Source: Alteriqipengyuania flavescens (lineage in GTDB: Bacteria; Pseudomonadota; Alphaproteobacteria; Sphingomonadales; Sphingomonadaceae). Taken from it: 64,000 nt of DNA. Below the pieces are notes generated by a model. The model was not told where the DNA came from. It was given only the letters and a program-made list of their open reading frames with translations, and made no database searches. This document shows, piece by piece, positions 34,662 through 43,672 of the stretch (position 1 is the first letter of the stretch; each line of letters begins with the position of its first letter). The translations under genes and the position numbers were made by a program. The stretch is taken from the NCBI RefSeq assembly GCF_030406725.1, contig NZ_CP129107.1, forward strand, positions 2,274,501 to 2,338,500, in the 5' to 3' direction.

Positions 34662-35576
34662 GTGAAAAATCTGTATCGCAAGCTTGCCACAGGCGTCGCC
34701 GTCATTTCCCTCTGCATTGCGCCGGGAGCCATGGCGCAGGAGAACGCCAGAGTCGAAGCCAACGTCGCGGCCGAGACGCCGACCGGGCCGGCCCTGTGGT
34801 CCGTGTCGGACGAGGACACCACGATCTACCTGCTCGGCACCGTTCACTTGCTGCGCCCCGAGACAGAGTGGTTCCGGCCATATATCGCCGAGGCGCTGGC
34901 CGCATCGGACGAGGTGGTGACAGAGGTGTTCGCCAGCGAAGTCGAGGCCGCAGGTCCTGTGGCGATGCAAAAGGCGATGCTGCCTGAAGGGACGACGCTG
35001 CGCAGCCTGATGAACGACGAAGATCGCGCCGAATACGAAGCCACGCTTAACGCGCTCGGCGTGCCGGTGGAAACGTTCGACCCGTTCGAGCCGTGGTTCG
35101 TCGCGATCAACCTGCAGATTGCGCCTCTGATGGCGGCCGGTTTCGATCCCATGGCCGGTGTCGAAACCCAGATTGAAGCACGCGCTCCGGCGGCGGCCAC
35201 TCGCTCTGCGCTGGAGACGGCAGCGTTTCAGATCGACATGTTCGATAGCCTGCCGATGGAATCGCAGCTCGAATATCTCGATTACAACATCGACAATTTC
35301 GCTGAATCCGTGACCGGGCTGGATGCGCTGGTCGGGGAGTGGATCAAAGGGGATGACGACGGCGTGAACACGCTGCTGGTGCCCGGCCTCGTCAACGAGA
35401 CCATCGCCAAGGCTGTCCTGGCTGACCGCAACGCCAATTGGGCGGAGTGGATCGAGGAAAGGCTCGACCGGCCCGGCACGGTCTTCATCGCCGTGGGCGC
35501 GGGCCACCTTGTCGGCGGCTCTAGCGTGCAGGCGCAACTGGGCAGCCTCGGATTGACTGCCGAACGGCTTCACTGA
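34662..35576 (+). CDS. TraB/GumN-family protein, exported
   Basis: 304 residues, GTG start with AGAAGGA upstream. Signal peptide (about 1-25, ending AMAQ). GTVH near residue 62, VGAGHLVGG near 290; shares TTIYLLGT with the first paralogue. Overlaps the next TraB-family gene by one base (TGATG), so both are coupled. Role unknown. Confidence 0.87.
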   Translation: MKNLYRKLATGVAVISLCIAPGAMAQENARVEANVAAETPTGPALWSVSDEDTTIYLLGTVHLLRPETEWFRPYIAEALAASDEVVTEVFASEVEAAGPVAMQKAMLPEGTTLRSLMNDEDRAEYEATLNALGVPVETFDPFEPWFVAINLQIAPLMAAGFDPMAGVETQIEARAPAAATRSALETAAFQIDMFDSLPMESQLEYLDYNIDNFAESVTGLDALVGEWIKGDDDGVNTLLVPGLVNETIAKAVLADRNANWAEWIEERLDRPGTVFIAVGAGHLVGGSSVQAQLGSLGLTAERLH

Positions 35577-36469
35577 TGTCGTTTCGCGCCGCCCTTTCCG
35601 CCTTGTTGGCAGCCTTGTTGCTGGTCGGGTGCGGCGGGGCGGCGCGCGACGACGAGCGGCTGTCCGGCAGCGACGGTCCGGCCTTGTGGGAGATCCGCAA
35701 GGACGGCGCGCTGGAAGGCTGGCTGTTCGGGACGATTCACGCCCTTCCCGACGGGACCAGCTGGCGGACCGACCGCTTCGATGCGGCCTTCGATGCGTCC
35801 GACCTGCTGGTGCTCGAAATCACCGAGTACGACAGCAGCTTCGATCGTGACGAAGCCCTGCAACGCCTCGCCATCACGCGCGGCTTACCACTGCCCAGCC
35901 AGCGCCTCGATAAGGAAGACCGCCCCGCCCTGCGCAGTGCCTTTGCAGAAGCCGGGCTGGACGAGCGGGAATTCCGCAATGTCGAAAGCTGGGCGATCGC
36001 GCTCAGCCTGTCGAGCGCGCTGTCCCGCGCGGACCCGGCGAACGGGATCGACCGCAAGCTTTATGGCGAGGCACGCAATCGCAAGGATTATCCCGTGGTC
36101 GCGCTCGAAGGTGCCGAACGCCAGCTCGGCATATTCGACCGCCTGCCGGAAAGCGCGCAGCTCGCCTTGCTGGAAGGTGTGGCGGCTGAAGCGGAGGCGG
36201 AAAGCGACGAGGATGGGCGCGTCGAGCATTGGCGCACGGGCGACCTGGCCAAGCTGGAAGGCGAGATCACCTCCGGCTACATGGCACAGCCGGTGCTGCT
36301 CGCCGCCTTGCTCAACGACCGCAATCTCGACTGGATGCCGCGCATCGCGACCTTGCTGGAAGCCGGACCCAAGCCTTTCATCGCCGTGGGCGCCGGCCAC
36401 ATGCTGGGCGACAAGGCGCTCGATCGCTTGCTGGCGGAAGCGGGTTACGAGGTGGTGCGCATCCAGTAG
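35576..36469 (+). CDS. TraB/GumN-family lipoprotein
   Basis: 297 residues. Lipobox LVGC at residues about 16-19 makes it a lipoprotein, unlike its two paralogues. GTIH near residue 52 and AVGAGHMLGD near 280 are the family's two GxxH motifs. Coupled to the preceding paralogue. It may be outer-membrane anchored. No known substrate. Confidence 0.87.
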   Translation: MSFRAALSALLAALLLVGCGGAARDDERLSGSDGPALWEIRKDGALEGWLFGTIHALPDGTSWRTDRFDAAFDASDLLVLEITEYDSSFDRDEALQRLAITRGLPLPSQRLDKEDRPALRSAFAEAGLDEREFRNVESWAIALSLSSALSRADPANGIDRKLYGEARNRKDYPVVALEGAERQLGIFDRLPESAQLALLEGVAAEAEAESDEDGRVEHWRTGDLAKLEGEITSGYMAQPVLLAALLNDRNLDWMPRIATLLEAGPKPFIAVGAGHMLGDKALDRLLAEAGYEVVRIQ

Positions 36470-36491
36470 GCGGGCGGGCCCGTCACAAGCC

Positions 36492-36519
36492 TTGCTTTTG
36501 CGTCGCATACCGCTATAGC
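36492..36519 (+). promoter_or_regulatory. Candidate promoter of rplY
   Basis: TTGCTT (-35) and TATAGC (-10) 16 bases apart, about 80 bases upstream of rplY. Weak match, suggestive only. Confidence 0.3.
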
Positions 36520-36598
36520 GCGCCGCTTCCCGCCATGGTCATCCCTGGAGGCGTGGTGAGGGAAGCATACCAACAAAGCTTTTCGAAAGGTACGTGAC

Positions 36599-37294
36599 AT
36601 GAGCGACGCTCTGACCCTGCCGGCCGAGACGCGCGATCGGGCTGGCAAGGGAGCCTCCCGTGCACTGCGTCGCGAAGGCCGTGTCCCCGCCGTGATCTAT
36701 GGCGGCAAGGAAGATGCAACCACCATCCATCTCGAGGAGAAGGAACTGGTCCGTCAGCTGATGACCGGCCACTTCATGAACTCGATCGTCAACATCGAGG
36801 TCGGCGGCAAGCCGGTGCGCACGATCCCCAAGGACGTCGCTCTGCACCCGGTCACCGACCGTCCGATCCACGTGGACTTCCTGCGCCTGGGCAAGGGCGC
36901 GAAAATCGTCGTCAACGTGCCGGTCGTCTTCATCAACGAAGAAGCCAGCCCCGGCCTCAAGAAGGGCGGCGTGCTCAACGTGGTCCGTCACGACCTGGAA
37001 CTCGATTGCGAAGCGGACAAGATCCCCTCGGAAATCGAAATCGACGTCACCGGCAAGGAAGTCGGCGATTCGATCCACATCAGCGAAGTCACCCTGCCGG
37101 ACGGTGCCACCAGCGCCATCACCGATCGCGACTTCACGATTGCGACCCTCGTCGCCCCGTCCGCGCTCAAGCGCAGCGAGGGTGAAGAAGGCGATGACCA
37201 GACCGGCGAAGGCATGGAAGCGGGCGAAACCGCTGCCACCGAGCAGGGTCCGGACGACGACGCTGCCGACGAGCAGGAAGCGAAGAGCGAGTAA
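36599..37294 (+). CDS. rplY: 50S ribosomal protein L25/general stress protein Ctc
   Basis: 231 residues, the long Ctc form: 5S rRNA-binding L25 domain ([16 protein letters not shown]) plus the C-terminal TL5 domain ([24 protein letters not shown]). It ends in an acidic Glu/Asp-rich tail of about 35 residues. AAAGG stands 10 bases before the ATG. Followed by a strong terminator and then pth, a common gene pair. Confidence 0.95.
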   Translation: MSDALTLPAETRDRAGKGASRALRREGRVPAVIYGGKEDATTIHLEEKELVRQLMTGHFMNSIVNIEVGGKPVRTIPKDVALHPVTDRPIHVDFLRLGKGAKIVVNVPVVFINEEASPGLKKGGVLNVVRHDLELDCEADKIPSEIEIDVTGKEVGDSIHISEVTLPDGATSAITDRDFTIATLVAPSALKRSEGEEGDDQTGEGMEAGETAATEQGPDDDAADEQEAKSE

Positions 37295-37321
37295 GCGCTT
37301 CTCGCATCCCCTAAGCCAAGG

Positions 37322-37354
37322 CGCCGGGCTTCTTCGAAAGAAGCTCGGCGTTTT
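37322..37354 (+). terminator. Rho-independent terminator after rplY
   Basis: Stem CGCCGGGCTTCT / AGAAGCTCGGCG (12 bp with one G-U) around loop TCGAA, then TTTT. Leaves pth with its own or read-through transcription. Confidence 0.85.
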
Positions 37355-37386
37355 GCTTTTCGGGGCAGTCTGGCTAGGGGGCAGGC

Positions 37387-37956
37387 ATGCAAATCTGGAC
37401 CGGCCTCGGCAATCCCGGCGAGAAATACGCCATGCACCGGCACAACGTCGGCTTCATGGTGTGCGATGTGCTGGCGGAAATGCACGGCTTCGGCGCGCTG
37501 CAGAAGAAGTTTTCCGGCTGGGCGCAGGAAGGCCGCATCGGCGGCGAGAAGATCCTGCTGCTGAAACCGGCCACCTACATGAACGAAAGCGGCCGCGCGG
37601 TTGGTGAGGCGCTGCGTTTCTACAAGCTCGGCCCCGATGCCCTTACCGTCTTCCATGACGAACTCGACCTAGCCCCGTTCAAGGTGAAGGTGAAACAGGG
37701 CGGCGGGACGGCGGGTCATAATGGCCTGCGCAGTATCGACCAACATATCGGGCGCAATTTCCGGCGCGTGCGCATCGGCATCGGCCATCCGGGCCACAAG
37801 GACCGGGTGACCGGCCATGTTCTCGGCAATTATGCCAAGGCCGAACAGGACGCGCTCGTCCAGATGCTCGGAGCGATCGGGGCGGAAGCGGAATGGCTCG
37901 CCCGGGGCGACGATCCGCGTTTCATGAGCGAGATCGCGCTCAGGATGCAGGACTGA
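37387..37956 (+). CDS. pth: Peptidyl-tRNA hydrolase
   Basis: 189 residues. Catalytic His and surroundings: GLGNPGEKYAMHRHNVGF, LLKPATYMNESGRAV, and VFHDELDLAPFKVKVKQGGGTAGHNGLRSI. Frees tRNA from dropped-off peptidyl-tRNA. Normal length. Downstream of rplY, as in many bacteria. Confidence 0.95.
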   Translation: MQIWTGLGNPGEKYAMHRHNVGFMVCDVLAEMHGFGALQKKFSGWAQEGRIGGEKILLLKPATYMNESGRAVGEALRFYKLGPDALTVFHDELDLAPFKVKVKQGGGTAGHNGLRSIDQHIGRNFRRVRIGIGHPGHKDRVTGHVLGNYAKAEQDALVQMLGAIGAEAEWLARGDDPRFMSEIALRMQD

Positions 37957-38030
37957 GCATTGTCGGGAATCCTGACAATCCTAGCCGCTTTCCAATGCCA
38001 TTAACCATCGAGACCCGCACAATCCCTCGT

Positions 38031-38048
38031 TTGGCACGAACGGTGCTT
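38031..38048 (+). promoter_or_regulatory. Sigma-54-type (-24/-12) promoter for the PEP-CTERM gene
   Basis: TTGGCACGAACGGTGCTT fits TTGGCACG-N4-TTGCW with one mismatch; the invariant GG (38033-38034) and GC (38045-38046) are exactly 10 bases apart. Transcription would start near 38058, about 35 bases before the gene. Confidence 0.6.
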
Positions 38049-38091
38049 CGTATCGCGTAAACCATGCATTTCGCATCGGGGGGTACTTACG

Positions 38092-38781
38092 ATGATCCGT
38101 CTTCTTTCCACTGCCGCAGCCCTGTCGCTGATCGTCGCGACGCCTGCACTGGCAACGCCTATCACCCTGGACGAGAGTAATGTCGGCGAGAGCTTCACGT
38201 TGTCTTATGGCGGTTTTTCCGACGACAGGACGATCGACGGTCTCGGTGCGGAGGCGACGTTCACGCTGACCGGCGTGACCGACCACAGCTTCACGTTCGA
38301 CTATGCGGTGACCAACACCACCGCCAGCGGTCTGACCTCGCGCATTTCCAGCTTCGCCTTCAACACCGATCCGGACATCGCCCGCGCATCGAGCACGGGC
38401 GCGTTCAACTACACGCTGACGGATTCGAAATATCCGAACGGCATCGGCAACGTCGACGTCTGCTTCAAGGCGGCGCGCACCAATTCCTGCGCAGGTAACC
38501 GAGGCGGTGTGAGCGAAGGCAACACCGGCACCGGCAGCCTGACGCTGAACTTCGCCGACATCGTCGACACGATCTCGCTGAGCGATTTCTTCGTGCGCTA
38601 CCAGTCGATCACCGGCGCGGGCCACGTGTCCTCGGCCAATGGCGCGGGTACGCCGACATCGACCTCGACTTCCACGACCAGCGGGACCACCGTTCCGGAA
38701 CCCGGCATGCTCGGCTTGTTCGGCGCCGGCCTGCTCGGCCTCGGCCTCATGCGCCGCCGCCGCAAGCCGGCAGTCGCCTAG
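38092..38781 (+). CDS. Cistern-family PEP-CTERM protein
   Basis: 229 residues. Signal peptide (1-21, ending ALA), then a beta-rich, low-cysteine extracytoplasmic part with two Cys (CFKAARTNSC), a Ser/Thr-rich linker, and the sorting tail VPEPGMLGLFGAGLLGLGLM followed by RRRRK. Such proteins are processed by an exosortase and end on the surface or in exopolysaccharide. GGGGG lies about 8 bases before the start. The upstream sigma-54-type promoter fits the PrsK/PrsR regulation known for PEP-CTERM genes. Confidence 0.87.
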   Translation: MIRLLSTAAALSLIVATPALATPITLDESNVGESFTLSYGGFSDDRTIDGLGAEATFTLTGVTDHSFTFDYAVTNTTASGLTSRISSFAFNTDPDIARASSTGAFNYTLTDSKYPNGIGNVDVCFKAARTNSCAGNRGGVSEGNTGTGSLTLNFADIVDTISLSDFFVRYQSITGAGHVSSANGAGTPTSTSTSTTSGTTVPEPGMLGLFGAGLLGLGLMRRRRKPAVA

Positions 38782-38804
38782 GCATCAACCAAAAATCGAT
38801 AGGG

Positions 38805-38834
38805 GAAACGGCGCCGGGCTTTCGGCGCCGTTTC
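38805..38834. terminator. Terminator between the convergent PEP-CTERM and TPR genes
   Basis: Perfect 12-bp stem GAAACGGCGCCG / CGGCGCCGTTTC, six-base loop. It overlaps the last codon of the convergent TPR gene by two bases. Confidence 0.8.
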
Positions 38835-40350
38835 AGTTTGCGCGCTCGGCCTCGGCAAGGTGGCGCTTGATTTCCGCATTCCCGGGAGCGAGCCGCGCTG
38901 CCTTGCGCAGCAATTCCAGCGCCCTCGCACGGTCGCGTCCTGTTTCCAGCATCAGCATGGCGGCCGTGTCGAGGACGGCAGCGTCGTCGGGGGCGAGCCT
39001 GACCGCGCGAGCGGCGTAATCCAGCCCTTCCCCGGCCTTGCCCGTCCGGCCCAGCGCATAGGCGAGGTTGTTGAGAACCATGGCGTTCTTGCCATCCGTC
39101 ATGGCGAGCACATCGCGATAGGCAGCCACCGCCTCGGTCCAGTCGCTATCCTGTAAGGCGCGGTCGGCAGCGGAAAGCCGCATCGCAAAGCGCTGTCCGC
39201 TCGGTAACGCCGCGCGCCCCGCGAAAGTCGCAGCTCGCCGATCGCCCGTGGCCCGCGCCGCGCGGGCCAGCAGGGCAAGCTCCGGTCCGCTCGCATCGCC
39301 GCGACCCGCCACGGGCTCGAGGGTTTTCAAGGCCCCTGCCCTGTCGCCCGCGTCATATTGCACCTGTGCCAGCAACAAGCGCACGTCGCGCTGTCCCGGA
39401 TAGCGCCGCAGCAAAGGGACGAGCCGGGCGCGGGCGAGCTCGCCGAGGTCGAGCTGCTTCAGCGCCTTCGCGTAAAGCAGGTCGGCCTGCGGCATATCTG
39501 CCAGCTGTCCTTCACGCGATTGCAATATATCCCGCACCTCGTTCCACTTCTCGCGCTTGGCCGCGATAAGCGCTGCGAGATAAGCCGTGTCGAGCCGCTC
39601 GTCCTCACCGGCGAAACTTTCCAGTGCCGCAGCAGCTTCATCGAGCTTTCCCGTTTCCGCCAGCATCGCGACACGGCCGATATTGGCGGCCCGGTTGCCG
39701 GAATTCCTGGCGAGAGCCGCCTTGAACGCCGTCAGCGCGTCGGCGGGCCGCCCCTGAGCCGCGTGGATCTGTCCGTCCGCCAACAGGACGTCGAACGCAT
39801 CTTCATCCTCGAGCTTGGCGCGCTCCACGAGGTCGCGCGCCTGCCGGCGATTGCCGCGGGCGAGTTCGAAGCGGGCGTATTCGGCGAGCAGGCGGGCTTT
39901 TGGTCCGCTGACGGTCGTCCCTTCGACGAAGCGAGCCTCCGCTTCGGCAACGTCACCCAGGGCCAGTTCCGCCAAGGCCTGTATCCGCTTGGCATCGGCC
40001 GTGGCCAATCCTTCGACCGCTTGCCATGCGCGCTCGGGCATGCCGCGGACCAGTTCCGCCTCGCCGATCATGATCCGCACCTGAGGATCGCGGGTGTCGA
40101 GCTGCCCGAGTGTCTGCAACGCCCCCTCCCCGTCGCCAAGCTCGAGCTGCGTGCGTGCGAGCAGCATCAGCAGCTCCGCATCGCCCGGCTTTTCCTTCAG
40201 CGCGGTGACGAGGTCGAGCTTGGCCGCAGCGAAGTCGCCTTGCGCCATCGCGTCCTCGGCGCGCTGGGCACGATCGGCGGGGCTGAGCGTGCAGCCTGCC
40301 AGCATAGCGGCAACAGCGAGCGGAGCGAGAAATTGAGTGCGTCGGTTCAT
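38833..40350 (-). CDS. Tetratricopeptide-repeat lipoprotein
   Basis: 505 residues. Lipobox MLAGC at about 15-19, then many TPR-like helices (AMAQGDFAAAKLDLVTALKEKPGDAELL; AALARNSGNRAANIGR; NNLAYALGRTGKAGEGLDYAARAVRLAPDD). TPR lipoproteins of this size (PrsT-like) often belong to exopolysaccharide/PEP-CTERM systems, and a PEP-CTERM gene is its direct neighbour; the link is by context. Start taken at the ATG before NRRTQFLAPL; upstream in-frame codons overlap the ychF leader. Confidence 0.82.
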   Translation of the reverse strand: MNRRTQFLAPLAVAAMLAGCTLSPADRAQRAEDAMAQGDFAAAKLDLVTALKEKPGDAELLMLLARTQLELGDGEGALQTLGQLDTRDPQVRIMIGEAELVRGMPERAWQAVEGLATADAKRIQALAELALGDVAEAEARFVEGTTVSGPKARLLAEYARFELARGNRRQARDLVERAKLEDEDAFDVLLADGQIHAAQGRPADALTAFKAALARNSGNRAANIGRVAMLAETGKLDEAAAALESFAGEDERLDTAYLAALIAAKREKWNEVRDILQSREGQLADMPQADLLYAKALKQLDLGELARARLVPLLRRYPGQRDVRLLLAQVQYDAGDRAGALKTLEPVAGRGDASGPELALLARAARATGDRRAATFAGRAALPSGQRFAMRLSAADRALQDSDWTEAVAAYRDVLAMTDGKNAMVLNNLAYALGRTGKAGEGLDYAARAVRLAPDDAAVLDTAAMLMLETGRDRARALELLRKAARLAPGNAEIKRHLAEAERAN

Positions 40351-40453
40351 GGCCCGCGAATACCGCAAACCGTCTAAGAAACGGTGAAGCTGGCATTTGC
40401 TGCGGCGCGCGGCTAAGCGGCGCGCCAACAGCTTTCGAAGACAGGAAAACGCC

Positions 40454-41554
40454 ATGGGATTCCGCTGCGGGATCGTCGGCCTGCCCAATGTCGGCAAGTC
40501 GACCCTATTCAATGCCCTCACCGAAACGCAGGCCGCGCAGGCCGCGAACTATCCGTTCTGCACGATCGAGCCCAATGTCGGCCAGGTCGCAGTGCCTGAC
40601 GAGCGGCTCGATGCGATTGCCGAGATTGCGGGTTCCAAGAAGGTCATTCCGACGCAGCTCGGCTTCGTCGACATCGCCGGTCTCGTGAAAGGCGCAAGCA
40701 AGGGCGAAGGCCTTGGCAACCAGTTCCTTGGCAACATCCGCGAGGTAGACGCGATCGTCCACGTCCTGCGCTGTTTCGAGGACGACGACATCCAGCACGT
40801 CAGCAACAAGGTCGATCCCATCGCCGATGCGGAAGTGGTCGAGACCGAGCTGATGCTGGCGGATCTCGAAAGCCTGGAAAAGCGTGTTCCCAATGCGGAA
40901 AAGCGCGCCACCGCGGGCGACAAGGAAGCGAAGATCACCGCCGCCGTGCTGGGCCAGGCGCTGCAACTGCTGCGCGATGGCAAGCCTGCCCGCCTGACCG
41001 AGCCGCAGGACGACGAGGAAGCGCGGGTCTTCCGGCAAGCACAGCTGCTCACCGCAAAGCCGGTTCTCTATGTATGCAATGTCGCGGAAGTAGATGCGGC
41101 AGAAGGCAACGCGCTCTCCGCAAAGGTCTTCGAAAAGGCTGCTGCCGAGGGTGCGCAGGCCGTGGTTGTGTCGGCCGCCATCGAATCCGAGCTGGTCGAG
41201 ATGGAGCTGGAAGACCGCGGCGAGTACCTTGCCGAACTGGGTCTGAAGGAATCGGGACTCAGCCGCGTTATCCGCGCCGGTTACAGGCTGCTGGGCCTGC
41301 AAACCTTCTTCACCGCCGGCCCTAACGAAGCGCGCGCGTGGACTTTCCCCGATGGTGCCAAGGCACCGCAGGCTGCGGGCGAGATCCACACCGACTTCGA
41401 ACGCGGCTTCATCCGGGCCGAGACCATCGCCTATGACGACTATGTCGCGCTGAAGGGCGAGGCCGGCGCGCGCGAGGCGGGCAAGCTGCGGCAGGAAGGC
41501 AAGGAGTATCTCGTGCAGGACGGCGATGTCCTGCTCTTCAAGTTCAACGTCTGA
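40454..41554 (+). CDS. ychF: Redox-regulated ATPase YchF
   Basis: 366 residues. OBG-family P-loop protein: GLPNVGKSTLFNAL (Walker A), DIAGLVKGASKGEGLGNQFL, and NVAE instead of NKxD, explaining the preference for ATP. C-terminal TGS domain (AWTFPDGAKAPQAAGEIHTDFERGFI). Ribosome-associated, linked to stress responses. AGGA about 10 bases upstream. Confidence 0.95.
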   Translation: MGFRCGIVGLPNVGKSTLFNALTETQAAQAANYPFCTIEPNVGQVAVPDERLDAIAEIAGSKKVIPTQLGFVDIAGLVKGASKGEGLGNQFLGNIREVDAIVHVLRCFEDDDIQHVSNKVDPIADAEVVETELMLADLESLEKRVPNAEKRATAGDKEAKITAAVLGQALQLLRDGKPARLTEPQDDEEARVFRQAQLLTAKPVLYVCNVAEVDAAEGNALSAKVFEKAAAEGAQAVVVSAAIESELVEMELEDRGEYLAELGLKESGLSRVIRAGYRLLGLQTFFTAGPNEARAWTFPDGAKAPQAAGEIHTDFERGFIRAETIAYDDYVALKGEAGAREAGKLRQEGKEYLVQDGDVLLFKFNV

Positions 41555-41613
41555 CTTTCCCCGGCACCATTCGCGCCCCGGCCCGTTGGGCATCCAAACA
41601 GGGAGATAAGTGA

Positions 41614-42435
41614 ATGGTCGACAAGTCCGAAAAGTTTAACTGGCTGGTTCGCGTGGGCTATTTCAGCCGCGCGATCCTTTATTCCGTGCTTGGCATCATC
41701 GCACTCACTAGCGCGAGCAAGATCGCCGAAGGCACGAACGGGATATTCCGTGCCATCGAAGACTTCCCGGCCGGCACCGCAATCCTGTGGCTGATGGTCG
41801 TGGGCCTCGTCGCCTATGCCCTGTTCCGCCTGTGCTCGCCGCTGTTCGATATCGAGAATAACGGCAATGACGGCAAGGGCTGGGCCAAGCGGATCGGCCA
41901 TGCCGGTAGCGCGGTTGGCCACCTCGCACTCGCCTACTCCGCCTACAAATTCGCCAGCAGCGATCCCGGCACGACCGAAGGCGGTTCGGGCGGCTCCGGC
42001 GGCGGAGCGCAGGAAGCCGCGTCTGGCGTATTGTCGGCGGACTTCGGCGGAACGGTTCTCGGCATCCTCGGCCTGATCTTTTTCGTCGTGGCGGTGTTCC
42101 AGGCGAAGAAGGGCATTACCGGGGACTTCATGCATCGCATCAGCCCGCAGGCGCCCGATGCCACGCGCTGGTTGGGCGCGGCAGGCTTCCTTGCCCGCGG
42201 CGTGGTCTATGCCGTGATCGGCTGGTCGCTGGTGAAGGCCGGCTTCATGTCCGCAGGCGCAGAGCAGGTGAAGACGTTGGGCGATGCGGTGGCCAGCCTG
42301 GCCGGCGAAGGCCTCATCTTCACGCTTACCGCTATCGGACTGCTGCTGTTCGGGCTCTTCAGCCTGGTGCTGGCCCGCTATCGCATCATTCCGGAGCTTG
42401 ACAGCAGCGCCGGAGTCCCCAGCTTCCGTGCCTGA
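41614..42435 (+). CDS. DUF1206 integral membrane protein
   Basis: 273 residues, three related hairpins of two membrane helices each (starts at WLVRVGYFSRAILYSVLGI, GHAGSAVGHLALAYSAYKF, and LGAAGFLARGVVYAVIGWSL). Pattern of DUF1206, unknown function. Its stop codon overlaps the following start by one base (TGATG), so it belongs to an operon with the glutaredoxin-MauE and MaoC genes. Confidence 0.88.
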   Translation: MVDKSEKFNWLVRVGYFSRAILYSVLGIIALTSASKIAEGTNGIFRAIEDFPAGTAILWLMVVGLVAYALFRLCSPLFDIENNGNDGKGWAKRIGHAGSAVGHLALAYSAYKFASSDPGTTEGGSGGSGGGAQEAASGVLSADFGGTVLGILGLIFFVVAVFQAKKGITGDFMHRISPQAPDATRWLGAAGFLARGVVYAVIGWSLVKAGFMSAGAEQVKTLGDAVASLAGEGLIFTLTAIGLLLFGLFSLVLARYRIIPELDSSAGVPSFRA

Positions 42436-43211
42436 TGGCAACGCAAGCAACACAGCCCACGACGGGACCGGGAACCGGCAAGGTCGCCCGCCTCTATCGC
42501 ATGGTAATGGAGAAACACGTCTGTCCCTATGGCATCAAGGCCAAGTGGCTGCTCGAAAGCAAGGGCTACACGGTCGAGGATCACTGGCTGCAAAGCCGCA
42601 ACCAGACTGATGCCTTCAAGCGACAGCATTCGGTCGAGACCACGCCGCAAGTGTTCATCGGCGATGAGCGGATCGGCGGCTACACCGCCCTGCGCGCCTA
42701 TTTCGACAATCCGGTAACCAAGTCCGGCGAAACGAGTTATCGCCCGGTCATCGCCGTGTTCGCCGTGGCGCTGGCCCTGGCCGTGTCGCTCTCGGTCGGT
42801 CTGCTGGGCGGCATCGGCATTCGCACGGCGGAGTGGTTCGTCGCCTTCTCGATGGCCATGCTCGCAATGCTGAAGTTGCAGGACGTCGAACAGTTTTCGA
42901 CCATGTTCGTCGGCTACGACCTGCTCGGCGCGCGGTTCGTTCCGTATGCCTATGCCTACCCGTTCCTGGAGGCGACTGCCGCTGTTTTGATGGCCGGCCG
43001 TATCCTGCCGTGGCTGTCGATCCCGATTGCCGCAGTTATCGGCACCATCGGCGCCTTCAGCGTTTACAAGGCAGTCTATATCGACAAGCGCAGCATTAAA
43101 TGCGCATGCGTGGGCGGCAGCGGCAATGTGCCGCTCGGCTTCGTTTCGCTGACGGAGAACCTGGCGATGATGGGCATGGCGATCTGGATGCTGGCGCGGA
43201 ACCTCGCGTGA
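42435..43211 (+). CDS. Glutaredoxin-MauE fusion membrane protein
   Basis: 258 residues. Residues 15-95 form a glutaredoxin domain with a CPYG active site (second cysteine replaced by Gly: monothiol-type) and VETTPQVFIGDERIGGY (cis-proline motif TTP). Residues 105-255 are a four-helix MauE/DoxX-like membrane domain with a CAC pair near KCACVGGSG. MauE helps make disulfides in the periplasmic methylamine dehydrogenase. Probably a thiol-disulfide relay across the membrane; substrate unknown. Confidence 0.85.
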   Translation: MATQATQPTTGPGTGKVARLYRMVMEKHVCPYGIKAKWLLESKGYTVEDHWLQSRNQTDAFKRQHSVETTPQVFIGDERIGGYTALRAYFDNPVTKSGETSYRPVIAVFAVALALAVSLSVGLLGGIGIRTAEWFVAFSMAMLAMLKLQDVEQFSTMFVGYDLLGARFVPYAYAYPFLEATAAVLMAGRILPWLSIPIAAVIGTIGAFSVYKAVYIDKRSIKCACVGGSGNVPLGFVSLTENLAMMGMAIWMLARNLA

Positions 43212-43669
43212 TCCACTACGAAGACCTCGTCGTCGGAGAGACCGAGGAATTCGGCGCGTACGAGGTCACGCGCGAAGAAGTGATCGAGTTCGCCTCGAAA
43301 TACGATCCGCAGCCGTTCCACCTCGATGACGAGGCGGCCGCGGCTACCCATTTCGGCCGCCTGTCCGCCAGTGGGTGGCATACCGCCGCGATGACGATGC
43401 GGATGATGGTCGACAACTTCTCAAAGAAACAGCGCGCCAGCCTCGGCTCGCCTGGCATCGACGAGCTGCGCTGGCTCAAGCCCGTCTATCCGGGCGACAC
43501 GCTTTCGGTGACGAGCGAGCTGATCGAGAAGCGCCGCAGCAAGTCGCGGCCCGAAATGGGCATCATGCGGGCGAAAAGCACCACCTGGAACCAGCACGGC
43601 GAAGCGGTGATGACGCTGGTTTCAAACGGCCTGATCAAGGTCCGCGATCCGGACGCGCCGATCGACTGA
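43208..43669 (+). CDS. MaoC-family hot-dog dehydratase
   Basis: 153 residues, GTG start overlapping the previous stop (GTGA). Hot-dog fold with R-hydratase signature FASKYDPQPFHLDDEAA and FGRLSASGWHTAAMTMR (Asp and His of the MaoC active site). Likely hydrates enoyl-CoA. Part of the DUF1206-Grx/MauE-MaoC operon; the pathway is not clear. Confidence 0.87.
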   Translation: MIHYEDLVVGETEEFGAYEVTREEVIEFASKYDPQPFHLDDEAAAATHFGRLSASGWHTAAMTMRMMVDNFSKKQRASLGSPGIDELRWLKPVYPGDTLSVTSELIEKRRSKSRPEMGIMRAKSTTWNQHGEAVMTLVSNGLIKVRDPDAPID

Positions 43670-43672
43670 CGA

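Noticed and set aside
36004-36020. CTCAGCCTGTCGAGCGC, partly like the dispersed repeat.
   Set aside because: Diverges in the second half and fits the TraB coding sequence.
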